Source of the DNA: Methylomicrobium sp.
GTDB taxonomy: Bacteria > Pseudomonadota > Gammaproteobacteria > Methylococcales > Methylomonadaceae
NCBI GenBank assembly: GCA_018333785.1
Contig: JAGXSU010000136.1
Span: forward strand, 36,323 to 100,322
Length of the DNA stretch: 64,000 nt
Direction: 5' to 3'
How positions within the stretch are numbered: position 1 is the stretch's first letter; each line of letters starts with the position of its first letter. A program made the translations under genes and the position numbers. Shown piece by piece: positions 49,701 through 58,177 of this stretch. Under the pieces are notes generated by a model. That model had not been told where the DNA came from. It was given only the letters and a program-made list of their open reading frames with translations, and did not search any database.

Positions 49701-50144
49701 ATCAAAGGCGTTGCCGGCAACTTGCAAATTAGCGCTGTTTTTGAGGCAGCCAAAAAGCTGGAAACCGCGTTCCGCAATCATGAAAATGCAGAGCTAAGCC
49801 GTTTATTGGCTGATTATGCTGCTGCAATCCACGGGTTTGTTAACGAAATAGCGCATTGGCGCTTTGATGAGCCTGAGCTGCACACTCATCTTGCTGACAC
49901 CGATGAAATCCTGTTAACCGGAACCGATCTCAATGAAATCGTGACGCTATTCGATAAATTAATCGGTTTTCTGGATGCCAACAATTGGCATGCAGAGGAT
50001 TGTCTGGCGCATATCAACGGGCGCTTGGGCGAAGTGTATGCTCATGAAATGAAGCGGATTAAAAGCCATTTGGAGGATTTGGAGTTTCAAGCTGCGGCAG
50101 ATTGTGCGCGCAAACTCAAAGAGCGCTTGCACGCTCCGATTTGA
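46704..50144 (+). CDS. hybrid sensor histidine kinase (PAS-PAS-PAS-HisKA-HATPase-REC-REC-Hpt)
   Basis: 1146 residues, no membrane helix seen. Three PAS-type sensor domains (about 20-125, 140-250, 262-392) are followed by HisKA with the phospho-histidine in NMSHEIRTPLNAIIG (H408) and an ATPase domain (about 515-632, NLCSNAIKF, GGTGLGLSISK). The first receiver (about 642-765) keeps the aspartate in LLDWNMP but lacks the acidic pair at its start, so it is probably degenerate. The second (about 795-912) is complete (VVEDNEINQ, VLMDLQMPEMDGYE). An Hpt domain follows with AHQIKGVAGNL. The receiver-GGDEF gene 22 bases downstream is the likely output. Confidence 0.93.
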   Translation: MNTSVWSKLPKTVAKLAALEQAPVASLWVDQAGIVGYFNQRFAETMGYGPNALQGTSLDQLVPGIDLNQWQQEWWKIIETERYLPVFPLTWRHAKGIALEYTASVSLVEVSGLHFAVFYLWPKHCPLKATESLQKHDQTFFLRNLGESVCLLDTLGIIRFTNTAFCKLAGGLESDLIGLPLLEIISPTKSYLTRVWDVLQQQRSNSEYEFRNLAGKTVHVRMTVVQLSDNESDFARYLVSFVDITEQIKIARELEQQNGSFERLASNVPGFIYKFRMTPDGVFSFPYASRGCKEVFGVEPASVKNDATPIVNTIHPDDFPMFQESILESAMHLNPWNFEARQKTSNGEWKWFHAASRPQLQDNGDIIWEGLVMDVTSRKKVEEELAKAKLAAEASASAKAEFLANMSHEIRTPLNAIIGLNRLVLKSELTKVQRDYLNKVQLSSENLLGIINNILDFSKIESGKLVIEHIEFNLDKVLENIGTMLEPIAAEKRLELLVDRGIGVPLIMIGDPLRLVQVLTNLCSNAIKFTAQGEVIIAVESVLNKGEEALRFSVKDTGIGLSEQQISRIFESFTQADSSTTRNYGGTGLGLSISKHLIEHMGGEIGVNSIEGVGSEFYFTLPLNVLPDAQPGSMLPAELEGWHVLLIMENETGCAIFEKMLRDLRFKVTVCSLRAMTLEQILDNQQKSEHVPHELVLLDWNMPANQKQVIIDALESDGFGAQTPIIINISSIESESIKKLSDRFSNISFLNKPSTPSCLMDAILNASGKEALIKTIQAKHDSKNLAFYEASVRGTRVLVVEDNEINQVVVRKTLEAAGVSIDIAGNGREAVDCLSSAADGYYDAVLMDLQMPEMDGYEATLTLRKNPRFDNLPIIAMTAHTIESDKQKCLEAGMQDHVGKPIEPELLFSKLAKWTASRHQYPSAKPSSSPPKGNSATPNPLQNLASVNVHSALHLLQGDENLLLRLLLKFADEQKQTPEQFKALLNDNEWDKAAEKAHQIKGVAGNLQISAVFEAAKKLETAFRNHENAELSRLLADYAAAIHGFVNEIAHWRFDEPELHTHLADTDEILLTGTDLNEIVTLFDKLIGFLDANNWHAEDCLAHINGRLGEVYAHEMKRIKSHLEDLEFQAAADCARKLKERLHAPI

Positions 50145-50166
50145 ACCAGATAAACGGGGAATTTAT

Positions 50167-51102
50167 ATGCCGGTTAAAGAATATCAACAGACGATATTGA
50201 TTATTGATGATGCCAAGGAAAACATCATTGTGCTATCCCGTTTACTCAAGTCGCACGGCAATATCATCTTCGCGCAAAACGGAGAAGAGGGCTTGCTTTC
50301 TGCGATGCAGAGTCTACCGGATCTGATTTTGCTTGATATCTCAATGCCGGGATTGGACGGCTTTGAAGTCTTGATGCGCTTGAAGCAATCGCCTTCAACC
50401 GCCGATTTGCCGGTTATTTTTATTACCGGAATTCCCGACAGCGACACCGAAGAAAAAGGCTTGACGTTGGGTGCAGTTGACTACATTACCAAGCCGTTTT
50501 CCTCGGCGGTAGTTAAAGCGCGCGTGAGGCACCAATTGAAGCTTCAGCGCTTGACCCGGGCCTTAAAGGATGCGAATGCCCGGTTAACCCTGCTTGCCAT
50601 GACGGACCCGCTAACCGGTGCCCATAATCGGCGCTATTTTATCGATATGCTTAAAAACGAGATGTCTCGCGCCAGACGCTACCAGCATCCGACGAGTTTA
50701 ATGGTGATCGATATTGATAGGTTCAAAAATATCAACGACAGTTTCGGTCACGATGTTGGTGATCAGGTGATCATTGAAGTCGTTAGAACCAGTTCGGAAG
50801 TCTTGAGGAAAAATGATGTCTTCAGCCGTTTTGGGGGGGAAGAGTTCACGATTCTGATGCCTGAAACAACACTGGAAGAAGCCGCACAAATCGCTGGAAG
50901 ATTATGTGAAAAAGTGGCTGAAACCCAAATTGCTACAGATCATCATCAAATCAACTTTACAGTCAGCGGCGGTGTGGCTCAGCTTGAAGACGCTGACCAG
51001 ACGCCGGAAGCCATTCTCAAACGTGCCGATATAGCGCTGTATCAAGCAAAACAGCAGGGTAGAAACCGGATTGTTGTGGCTGGAATGAATGATAACGGAT
51101 AG
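50167..51102 (+). CDS. response regulator with diguanylate cyclase domain
   Basis: 311 residues from the ATG at 50167, preceded by GGGGAA; the longer frame overlaps the kinase gene and is rejected. A receiver domain (residues 5-125: ILIIDDAKEN, LILLDISMPGLDGFE, GAVDYITKPFS) is joined to a GGDEF domain (about 148-308) with RFGGEEF and an intact RKND inhibitory site. Same plan as PleD/WspR-type cyclases. It should make cyclic di-GMP when phosphorylated by the Hpt domain of the upstream kinase. Confidence 0.94.
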   Translation: MPVKEYQQTILIIDDAKENIIVLSRLLKSHGNIIFAQNGEEGLLSAMQSLPDLILLDISMPGLDGFEVLMRLKQSPSTADLPVIFITGIPDSDTEEKGLTLGAVDYITKPFSSAVVKARVRHQLKLQRLTRALKDANARLTLLAMTDPLTGAHNRRYFIDMLKNEMSRARRYQHPTSLMVIDIDRFKNINDSFGHDVGDQVIIEVVRTSSEVLRKNDVFSRFGGEEFTILMPETTLEEAAQIAGRLCEKVAETQIATDHHQINFTVSGGVAQLEDADQTPEAILKRADIALYQAKQQGRNRIVVAGMNDNG

Positions 51103-51147
51103 AAAACCGGCGTTTGGTGACTGTTCTCAAATTTTCCTCAACTTGAA

Positions 51148-51193
51148 AATCCTGCACCGGAAGCACGCATATCAATGCTTCCGGACCAGGATT
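51148..51193. terminator. bidirectional terminator-like hairpin
   Basis: A stem of 16 paired bases with one two-base mismatch (AATCCTG..CCGGAAGCA against TGCTTCCGG..CAGGATT) and a ten-base loop, between the convergent cyclase and dodecin genes. There is no T-run on either side, so it may slow or end transcription only in part. Confidence 0.45.
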
Positions 51194-51201
51194 GCGCAGT
51201 T

Positions 51202-51408
51202 TTAACCCAGATTAAAGCCTACTTTAATGGTCACTTGCCAATGCGCAATTTTGTTTTGCTCAATATGGCCCCGCGTTTCAACGACTTCAAACCAGCGCAT
51301 GTTGGGAATGGTTTGGCCCGCTTTTTCAATTGCATTCTCAATGGCTTGTTGTAAGCCAACGGATGATGAGCCGGTAAGTTCAATTTTTTTATAGATATGA
51401 TCGCTCAT
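51202..51408 (-). CDS. dodecin (flavin-binding)
   Basis: 68 residues from the ATG at 51408, which overlaps the murU stop as ATGA. Dodecin fold: [25 protein letters not shown], the flavin-stacking tryptophan in [13 protein letters not shown], then [12 protein letters not shown]. Dodecins form hollow dodecamers that store flavins. The longer reading frame to 51477 lies inside murU and is rejected. Co-translation with murU-amgK is unexpected. Confidence 0.93.
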   Translation of the reverse strand: MSDHIYKKIELTGSSSVGLQQAIENAIEKAGQTIPNMRWFEVVETRGHIEQNKIAHWQVTIKVGFNLG

Positions 51409-52082
51409 GAGTGTGTGCCTCTTCGGTAGTGTTGATCCAGTTCGAGTAACCTTTCGGGTGTGCCTATATCCAGCCAAAATCCTTCGAATTTTTGGCCTGT
51501 TATCCGTTGCAGGTCGATAGCTGATCTGAGTAGGGGGGCCAATTTCTGCTTGCCGTGAAGACAGCCTTCGAATAAGGCAGGGCTGTAAACGCCTATACCG
51601 CTGAAAGTCAACTTGACAGGGGCATCATTCACGACATTGTTCGATTGGTCAAGACCAAAATCGCCGTCAGGATGGTGCGCGGGGTTATTGACCAGTACCA
51701 GATGAGCGAGATTGATTTCCAGCGTTCTGAGTGAGGCAAACGGAAAATCGGTTGCAATGTCGCCATTGACGACAAGAAACGGCGAGGGTCCCAGCAAGGG
51801 CAAGGCTTTAATAATGCCCCCTGCAGTTTCGAGTGCGCCATCACCTTCATCGGAATATTCAATGGCAACATTGAATCGACTGCCATTGCCCAGAAAATGC
51901 TTTATCTGTTTGCCTAAATGAGCGAGATTGATAACAATTTCGGAGAAACCTGCCTGGCAGAGTTGTTCTATGGTGTGAACGATCAAAGCCTTATCGGCAG
52001 CTGGCAGCAGAGGTTTGGGCGTGTGGTCGGTCAATGGTCTCATCCGTTCGCCGCGACCGGCGGCCAGTATCATCGCTTTCAT
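51405..52082 (-). CDS. murU: N-acetylmuramate-1-phosphate uridylyltransferase MurU
   Basis: 225 residues. Nucleotidyltransferase with [25 protein letters not shown] at the start, [12 protein letters not shown] (metal-binding aspartate) and [15 protein letters not shown] at the end. With AmgK it recycles N-acetylmuramic acid to UDP-MurNAc, bypassing de novo synthesis. Its ATG overlaps the amgK stop (52079-52082). The pair lies next to lptD-surA, as in Pseudomonas. Confidence 0.93.
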   Translation of the reverse strand: MKAMILAAGRGERMRPLTDHTPKPLLPAADKALIVHTIEQLCQAGFSEIVINLAHLGKQIKHFLGNGSRFNVAIEYSDEGDGALETAGGIIKALPLLGPSPFLVVNGDIATDFPFASLRTLEINLAHLVLVNNPAHHPDGDFGLDQSNNVVNDAPVKLTFSGIGVYSPALFEGCLHGKQKLAPLLRSAIDLQRITGQKFEGFWLDIGTPERLLELDQHYRRGTHS

Positions 52083-53074
52083 GCTTGACGCTCATAAACT
52101 GGAAGCACGGATTGCATCATAAAGTCTGAAAATCCGGATAACTCGGGATAAAGCCGGCAGACCGATACGACGTGGTTCAGCGTGCGGGGAATATCGGCCA
52201 GATAGCCGGATTTATCATCGCGAAGATGCAAACGGCTAAAAATGCCAATGGCTTTAAGATGGCGTTGTAAGCCCATCAGGTTGAACCAGCGTTGGAATTG
52301 CGGATAATCGGCCTCGAAGGGATGAACTTGTTTCAGTTGTTGGAAATAGTTTTTGAGCCAACCATCAACGGCGGTTTCCGGCCAGCTAATATAGCAATCT
52401 TTGAGTAATGAGACGGCATCGTAAGTGATGGGGCCCATTACGGCATCCTGGAAATCTATAACGCCTGGTCCGTTAGCTCCGGCAACCATAAGATTTCGCG
52501 AATGGTAATCGCGATGGACAAATGTCAAAGGTTGCGAGAGGGCTGAGTTTATCAAAAGTTCATCCCGATCCGATTTGATAGTGTCCGGAATGGCGATATT
52601 CAATAGCTTTTGCAAAAACCATTCGTCAAAAATAGTGAGTTCACGAGACAAAAGCGGTTGGTCGTAATGAGGAATGTCCACGGTTGCATTCATGAAATAC
52701 TTTTGTTGACGGAGCAAACTGTCCAATGCCAGCCCATAAAGCGCATCAACATTCTCTTCGCTGAGAATATCCAGAAAGCAGGTGTGGCCCAGATCCTCAA
52801 GCAACATAAAACCCAGCGCGTGATTATTTTCGAAAATCTCAGGGACATGAATCGATGCCTTGCGCATTAATTCGGCTATTTTTATAAAGTTAGCGGTGTT
52901 TTCCTTATCGGGTGGCGCATCCATCACGATATAGCTTTTATTAGAAGCGGAAATTCGAAAATACCGGCGAAAACTGGCGTCGTTTGAGGCCGGGCCAAAT
53001 TCATCGAGTGTCAGCGATAAATCATTTTCAAGCCAATCAAGCATAAGGTTTACACGGGGGTCATCAGTGGTCAT
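52079..53074 (-). CDS. amgK: N-acetylmuramate/N-acetylglucosamine kinase AmgK
   Basis: 331 residues. Aminoglycoside-phosphotransferase fold with the catalytic loop FVHRDYHSRNLMV (about residue 190) and the metal site GVIDFQDAVMGPITYD (about 210). It phosphorylates the anomeric position of MurNAc or GlcNAc in the cytoplasm. First gene of the amgK-murU-dodecin run, diverging from lptD. Confidence 0.92.
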   Translation of the reverse strand: MTTDDPRVNLMLDWLENDLSLTLDEFGPASNDASFRRYFRISASNKSYIVMDAPPDKENTANFIKIAELMRKASIHVPEIFENNHALGFMLLEDLGHTCFLDILSEENVDALYGLALDSLLRQQKYFMNATVDIPHYDQPLLSRELTIFDEWFLQKLLNIAIPDTIKSDRDELLINSALSQPLTFVHRDYHSRNLMVAGANGPGVIDFQDAVMGPITYDAVSLLKDCYISWPETAVDGWLKNYFQQLKQVHPFEADYPQFQRWFNLMGLQRHLKAIGIFSRLHLRDDKSGYLADIPRTLNHVVSVCRLYPELSGFSDFMMQSVLPVYERQA

Positions 53075-53183
53075 ATATTTGGGAGTTACTTAAGTTTATA
53101 AATCAGGTAAAAAAACGGTTAGAATAGGTGTCCGGCATTTTATTCGCTTAGACCGATCCAGCCAATCATACAAAACTCTATCT

Positions 53184-56063
53184 ATGCATTTCCGTTTTTT
53201 TCTCTATTTATTTTTTTTTGCTGCTGCCAAGACTGTATTGGCTGACGATGCAATTTGGGATTGTGAAAAAACCAGTGAAAGCGAGGAATGGGAATGTGTA
53301 ACCGAAAAGCCCGCGGCAACTCCAGTCGTCACGCCTCCTCCTGTGCAGGCAAAACCGGTTCCTCCGATCTCTGAGCAACGTCCCATCGACAAGGTTCCTG
53401 AACAACCTGAAGACAGTGACATAGAGTCAGCTGAAGCTCCTGAAATAAAAACTTTGCCGCCTGAATCGTTCAGTGAGGAGGCAGACGGCGTCGCTTCAAC
53501 GGATATTGACCAACCAGATCAGAAACTGGCTGATGAGACGCAGGCTGAGTTGCTGAGTGAACCCGTTGCCGAAGAAAAAGCCAAGCCGGAAAAGCCTCCG
53601 GTCATGGTGAATTACACTGGCGCTAAGCCAAAAGCAACTTCGCAGTCAGTTTCAGCAACGGATCAAAAAGGTTGGAATTGTGATGTCAAAGCCGACAATG
53701 ATAACTGGAATTGCAAGCTGAGCGGCACGGATCCAAGAGGAAAGCCCCGAGTGATGGAAGACAGCGACGCCGGATTTACGCTGTTAACGCCGACATTCGA
53801 TCATGATCAAGAGCAGACTTTCGATGTTCTTCAGTCAAGGCTCAGTTACGATCCTTGGGCGACTTGCACCACATCATTGGGAATGCCGCCTGATTTTAAA
53901 TCGAGCAAAGATTTAAGAGAAAAGACCCCCATGGAAGTGAATGCCGATTACTCCGAAATTTTCGATAATGAAGTAACCGGTTTTTTTGGCAGTGTTGATG
54001 TGGCCCGAGCTGATCAACGTTTGACTGCCGATACGGTTCACTATGATACGGTCTCCCAGACAATGGATGCCCAAGGGCATTCTTTTTACAGCGAAGATGA
54101 ATTGTCACTTTACAGTGAAAGCATGATGTTGAAACTCGGATCGGATGAAGCCAGGTTGAGAAACGCCCAGTTTATATCGCCATCTACGCCTATCCGGGGT
54201 GCTGCGAAAGCGGTTTACCGGGACAGTAAATTTTTATCCAGATTCACTGATGTGGCATTTACCAGTTGCGCTCCCGGAAATCAGGACTGGGTAATGCATG
54301 CTTCCAATTTAAAGCTGAATAAAGAAACGGGTGAGGGCTCGGCTAAAAATGCTTGGCTGGAATTTAAGGGGGTGCCTTTCATTTACACGCCTTACATTTC
54401 GTTCCCAATCGATAATCGCCGTAAGTCCGGTTTTTTGTCGCCCAATTTAAGTTTTAATGACAGAAATGGCTATGATGTTTCCGCGCCCTATTACTTCAAT
54501 ATTGCACCGGATTATGACGCGACATTCCGTCCCCGTTATATTTCCGAACGGGGGATGATGATAGGGGGTGATGCTCGCTATTTATCCCGCATAAGCCAGA
54601 GCGAATTGAGTTTGGACGTTTTAACGACTGATGCGTTGCGCAATGATGAGACGCGGTTTCAAGGTGCTTTCAGAAACAACGTAACCTTTATGCCTAATTT
54701 GATTTCTACCATTGATGCCAATTATGTTTCGGATGATGATTACATCGACGACATGGGCAATACGATCAATTTTAACGATACCCGTTTTTTGAGAAGTCAC
54801 GGAGACGTTCGCTACAATTTACCGGGAGTGTCGTTTTTTTCTCAGCTTGAAAATTATCAAACCATTGATAAAACGATTTTGCCGGAACAGGAACCGTATC
54901 GTCGATTACCGCAAACCAGGCTGGACCTGGACCACTCGTTTGATTTTATGCCTTTGGATGTGGCGATGGGGTCCGAGTTTGTCTATTTTCAGCATGATGA
55001 GATCGTCGATGGTGCCCGGTTTAATGTGAAACCTTCAGTGAGCATGCCACTGGCAACGCCAGGCACTTTTCTGACGCCCAAGTTTTCCTTGCAACATACC
55101 CAGTATTCGCTGAACAATCAGGCTGTAGGCAAATCGGACAGTATTTCCCGAACGTTGCCGATATTATCTTTGGACAGCGGTGCGATTATGGAGCGCGACC
55201 TTAACCTGGGTCAGTCGGCTTATACACATACCCTCGAACCACGCCTGTTTTATTTGTATATACCCAATACCGATCAGGATGACATCCCTATTTTTGACAG
55301 CGCCGAATACGATTTTAACTTCAACAGTATGTTCCGGGAAAATCGCTTCAGTGGCGAAGATAGGGTGCAGGATGCGAACCAGATCACTACCGCATTGACA
55401 ACGAGATTGATTGATCAAAAAACGGGCAGAGAGCAACTGAAATTGAGTGTCGGCGAAATATTTTATTTTCAAGATCGCCGGGTCGATATCCCCACAAGTG
55501 AAATTCTCAGAAATCAATCCATCGCTGGCGCACAAGTTCAAGCACCTCAACCATTGGATACCAGTCTATCAAATCTGGTCACCGAGTTTAATGCTCAGTT
55601 GACTGACCATCTGAAACTCGTCACGGCTCTGCAATGGGATCATTATCAAAATGACATTACCCGATCAGAAGTGGCTTTGAGGTATAACAACAGGACCGAT
55701 CAGATCGTTAATCTAGGTTATCGTTACCGGCAGGACTTGTTGGAACAAACCGATGTTTCTATCCGATGGCCGATTGTAAACAACTGGTATGTTGTGGGCC
55801 GGTGGCAGTACTCAATGTTGTTCAATTCGACCGTTGAAAGCTTTGCCGGATTTGAAAAAGAAAGCTGTTGCTGGCGTTTTCGCATCATCGGCCGCCGTTA
55901 TATCAACGCGATTAATGATCTGAGATTCGCCGAGCAGGCTTATACCGGTGAAAGCCAAACGGGTGTGTTTGTTCAGCTTGAACTTAAGGGATTGTCATCT
56001 TTTGGTACCAGTCTGGATACGTTTTTTGAGAGAAATATCTATGGCTATCGTAAGCCCCAATAA
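53184..56063 (+). CDS. lptD: LPS-assembly protein LptD
   Basis: 959 residues, longer than E. coli LptD (784). Signal peptide 1-20, then a low-complexity Pro/Glu-rich stretch (about 38-160) framed by two similar W-x-C segments (IWDCEKTSESEEWEC and GWNCDVKADNDNWNC). The periplasmic beta-jellyroll starts near residue 240 and a 26-strand barrel follows from about 320. The C-terminal cysteine pair (ESCCWRF) needed for disulphide-controlled assembly is present. It transports lipopolysaccharide to the outer leaflet. surA follows or overlaps. Confidence 0.95.
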   Translation: MHFRFFLYLFFFAAAKTVLADDAIWDCEKTSESEEWECVTEKPAATPVVTPPPVQAKPVPPISEQRPIDKVPEQPEDSDIESAEAPEIKTLPPESFSEEADGVASTDIDQPDQKLADETQAELLSEPVAEEKAKPEKPPVMVNYTGAKPKATSQSVSATDQKGWNCDVKADNDNWNCKLSGTDPRGKPRVMEDSDAGFTLLTPTFDHDQEQTFDVLQSRLSYDPWATCTTSLGMPPDFKSSKDLREKTPMEVNADYSEIFDNEVTGFFGSVDVARADQRLTADTVHYDTVSQTMDAQGHSFYSEDELSLYSESMMLKLGSDEARLRNAQFISPSTPIRGAAKAVYRDSKFLSRFTDVAFTSCAPGNQDWVMHASNLKLNKETGEGSAKNAWLEFKGVPFIYTPYISFPIDNRRKSGFLSPNLSFNDRNGYDVSAPYYFNIAPDYDATFRPRYISERGMMIGGDARYLSRISQSELSLDVLTTDALRNDETRFQGAFRNNVTFMPNLISTIDANYVSDDDYIDDMGNTINFNDTRFLRSHGDVRYNLPGVSFFSQLENYQTIDKTILPEQEPYRRLPQTRLDLDHSFDFMPLDVAMGSEFVYFQHDEIVDGARFNVKPSVSMPLATPGTFLTPKFSLQHTQYSLNNQAVGKSDSISRTLPILSLDSGAIMERDLNLGQSAYTHTLEPRLFYLYIPNTDQDDIPIFDSAEYDFNFNSMFRENRFSGEDRVQDANQITTALTTRLIDQKTGREQLKLSVGEIFYFQDRRVDIPTSEILRNQSIAGAQVQAPQPLDTSLSNLVTEFNAQLTDHLKLVTALQWDHYQNDITRSEVALRYNNRTDQIVNLGYRYRQDLLEQTDVSIRWPIVNNWYVVGRWQYSMLFNSTVESFAGFEKESCCWRFRIIGRRYINAINDLRFAEQAYTGESQTGVFVQLELKGLSSFGTSLDTFFERNIYGYRKPQ

Positions 56064-57372
56064 GAGGATGTACTTCAATTTTATGAAATTAGCGTTTTTG
56101 ATTTGTCTGTTATTGCGTTGTTTTTATATTGCCCCTGTGGGTGCGCAAGTGCTGGATAGAATTGTCGCGATTGTTGAGGAAGATGTCATTCTGGAAAGGG
56201 AGTTACAAAATGAGGTCGCCATAATTTCGCAGCGGATCAAAGAGAGCAAAACGATGATGCCGCCTGACTACATTCTCCGCAAGCAGGTTTTGGATAAACT
56301 CATCATGGACAAATTGCAGCGGCAATTGGCCGAGCGGTCCGGCATTAACATCAATGAGGAAACATTGGCCAATGCTGCCAACGATATTGCCCGAAGAAAC
56401 AATATGACCACGGCGCAATTTCGTAACGAGCTGGAAAAGCAGTCTATCTCATACCAGAGTTTTCTGGATAATCTGCGCAATGAAATTATCATCAACCAGC
56501 TGCGTGGCCGCGAGATTGGCGAACGGGTCAAAGTAACCGATAGGGAAGTTGAACATTATCAGGATACCGAAGGTAAATTAGGCGGTGATGCAGTTCAGTA
56601 CCGATTGGGACATATTCTGGTGTCTTTGCCGGAGGGCGCATCGGCATCGGCTATCCAGAAAGCTAACAGTAAAGTGCAAGGGATCATTAAACAGTTACGG
56701 GAAGGCCAGGATTTCGGACAGGTCGCCATGGAGCAATCGGAAGGCGGTGATGCTTTGAAAGGCGGCGATTTGGGCTGGCGCCCGATCAGCCAGATGCCTA
56801 CTTTGTTTGTCGATGAAGTGGTTAAAATGAAACAAGGTGATATCTCTGATCCTATAAGAAGTCCAAGTGGTGTCCATGTGATCAAATTACTGGAGACCAA
56901 AGGCGGAGGGAGTGGCCAGCATATGGTTACTAAAACCCAAGTCAGGCATATTTTGATTAAAACCAATGAATTGGTTAATGATGAAGAGGCTAAGAAAAGA
57001 CTGATAAACCTGAAGGGGCGAATTTCAGACGGCGATAGTTTTGAAAATCTGGCCAGGGCTCACTCGGATGATAAAGGCTCGGCATTGAATGGAGGCAGTC
57101 TGGATTGGGTTACACCGGGTGCATTAGTGGCCGAGTTTGAACAGACAATGGATAAATTGGCCATTAATGAAATCAGTGAGCCGATACAAACGCAATTTGG
57201 CTGGCATTTAATCCAGGTCCTGGACAGAAAACAACAGGATAACAGTTCCGAGTTTGAAAAAGAGCAGATCAGGGAGACGATACGCAAACGTAAAATTGAA
57301 GAAGAAACCGAGCTTTGGTTGCGCAGGCTCAGAGATGAGGGCTACGTTGAAATTTTTCACGACAGGTTATAA
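56041..57372 (+). CDS. surA: periplasmic chaperone/peptidyl-prolyl isomerase SurA
   Basis: 443 residues from the ATG at 56041 (GAGAG upstream); starts at 56068 or 56083 are also possible, and all keep the signal peptide MKLAFLICLLLRCFYIAPVGA. It has an N-terminal chaperone domain (LDRIVAIVEEDVILERELQNE), two parvulin domains (about 195-295 and 305-405: RLGHILVSLPEGA, GGDLGWRPISQMP; QVRHILIKTNELV, GGSLDWVTPGALV) and a C-terminal helix. It escorts outer-membrane proteins such as LptD. The lptD-surA order is standard. Confidence 0.95.
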   Translation: MAIVSPNKRMYFNFMKLAFLICLLLRCFYIAPVGAQVLDRIVAIVEEDVILERELQNEVAIISQRIKESKTMMPPDYILRKQVLDKLIMDKLQRQLAERSGININEETLANAANDIARRNNMTTAQFRNELEKQSISYQSFLDNLRNEIIINQLRGREIGERVKVTDREVEHYQDTEGKLGGDAVQYRLGHILVSLPEGASASAIQKANSKVQGIIKQLREGQDFGQVAMEQSEGGDALKGGDLGWRPISQMPTLFVDEVVKMKQGDISDPIRSPSGVHVIKLLETKGGGSGQHMVTKTQVRHILIKTNELVNDEEAKKRLINLKGRISDGDSFENLARAHSDDKGSALNGGSLDWVTPGALVAEFEQTMDKLAINEISEPIQTQFGWHLIQVLDRKQQDNSSEFEKEQIRETIRKRKIEEETELWLRRLRDEGYVEIFHDRL

Positions 57373-57417
57373 GCAATTTGCTGCCTTGGCGTCGATTGAC
57401 AATAGTTTCCATAATGG

Positions 57418-57975
57418 ATGACCAATATGAAAATGGATGACCAGTTAGTCCTGAAACTAAAAAATATTGTAGAAACACAGGCATTGTCCGCACAAAGAGC
57501 TGCCATCGGTGACCTTGTGAAGGAACTGAAAATCGATGCACTGGAATGCGCTGCAGCCTTGCTGTATTGGGTCAATTCCATTGAAACCCTTGAATCTGAG
57601 AAAGACATCAGCCTTGTTGATGATGAAGCGGTCAATGTTCCAAGTATAAACCCACCGGCCAGAATGGTCCGCTACCGTCTGGATGTCGGACGTAAGCAGG
57701 GTTTATCAAAAGAATCGTTAACTGATCTATTAGTAGAAGAATCCGGCGTTGAACGAAAATTGATTGGCAACCCGGATATTCGAATGGCTTTTACTTTGGT
57801 TGAATTGCCGGAGGGCATGCCTGAAGATATTTTCCAGCACTTAAAATGTGTGGAGTTCAATCAACATCGGCTGAATATCAAACGCACCGGCAGCAGTTAC
57901 AGAAAAAAAAGACATCATAATTTTAAACGATCAAAACAAGGTTTAGGTCAATCCCAGAAAAGTCCCGTCGAATGA
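57418..57975 (+). CDS. stand-alone DbpA-like RNA-binding protein
   Basis: 185 residues; the ATG at 57427 is an equal candidate start. The N-terminal half (1-70) is helical and acidic without a known motif. Residues about 82-155 match the C-terminal RNA-binding domain of DbpA/CsdA helicases: MVRYRLDVGRKQGLSKESLTD, a short helix, then FTLVELPEGMPEDIFQHL and HRLNIKRTG. A basic tail (SYRKKRHHNFKRSK) follows. No helicase motifs are present. It may be a ribosome- or RNA-binding accessory factor. It lies between surA and rnd. Confidence 0.75.
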   Translation: MTNMKMDDQLVLKLKNIVETQALSAQRAAIGDLVKELKIDALECAAALLYWVNSIETLESEKDISLVDDEAVNVPSINPPARMVRYRLDVGRKQGLSKESLTDLLVEESGVERKLIGNPDIRMAFTLVELPEGMPEDIFQHLKCVEFNQHRLNIKRTGSSYRKKRHHNFKRSKQGLGQSQKSPVE

Positions 57976-58177
57976 GGCGGATTGCAAAAGTTCCCGGTTC
58001 TGAATGGTCAAGCCTGCTGCGTTTTTTGAGCGTTCGCAGTCATTGATTTTTTCCGGCGCTGGTTTTCTTGATTTGCGCTGACAGTTTTCCAGAAAATGTC
58101 CTAACCTTTATTACCAGATAGCAAGAGACGCTTTGATTGAGGCGATATGCTGAACACATTAATTTTTTTAACTTTTT

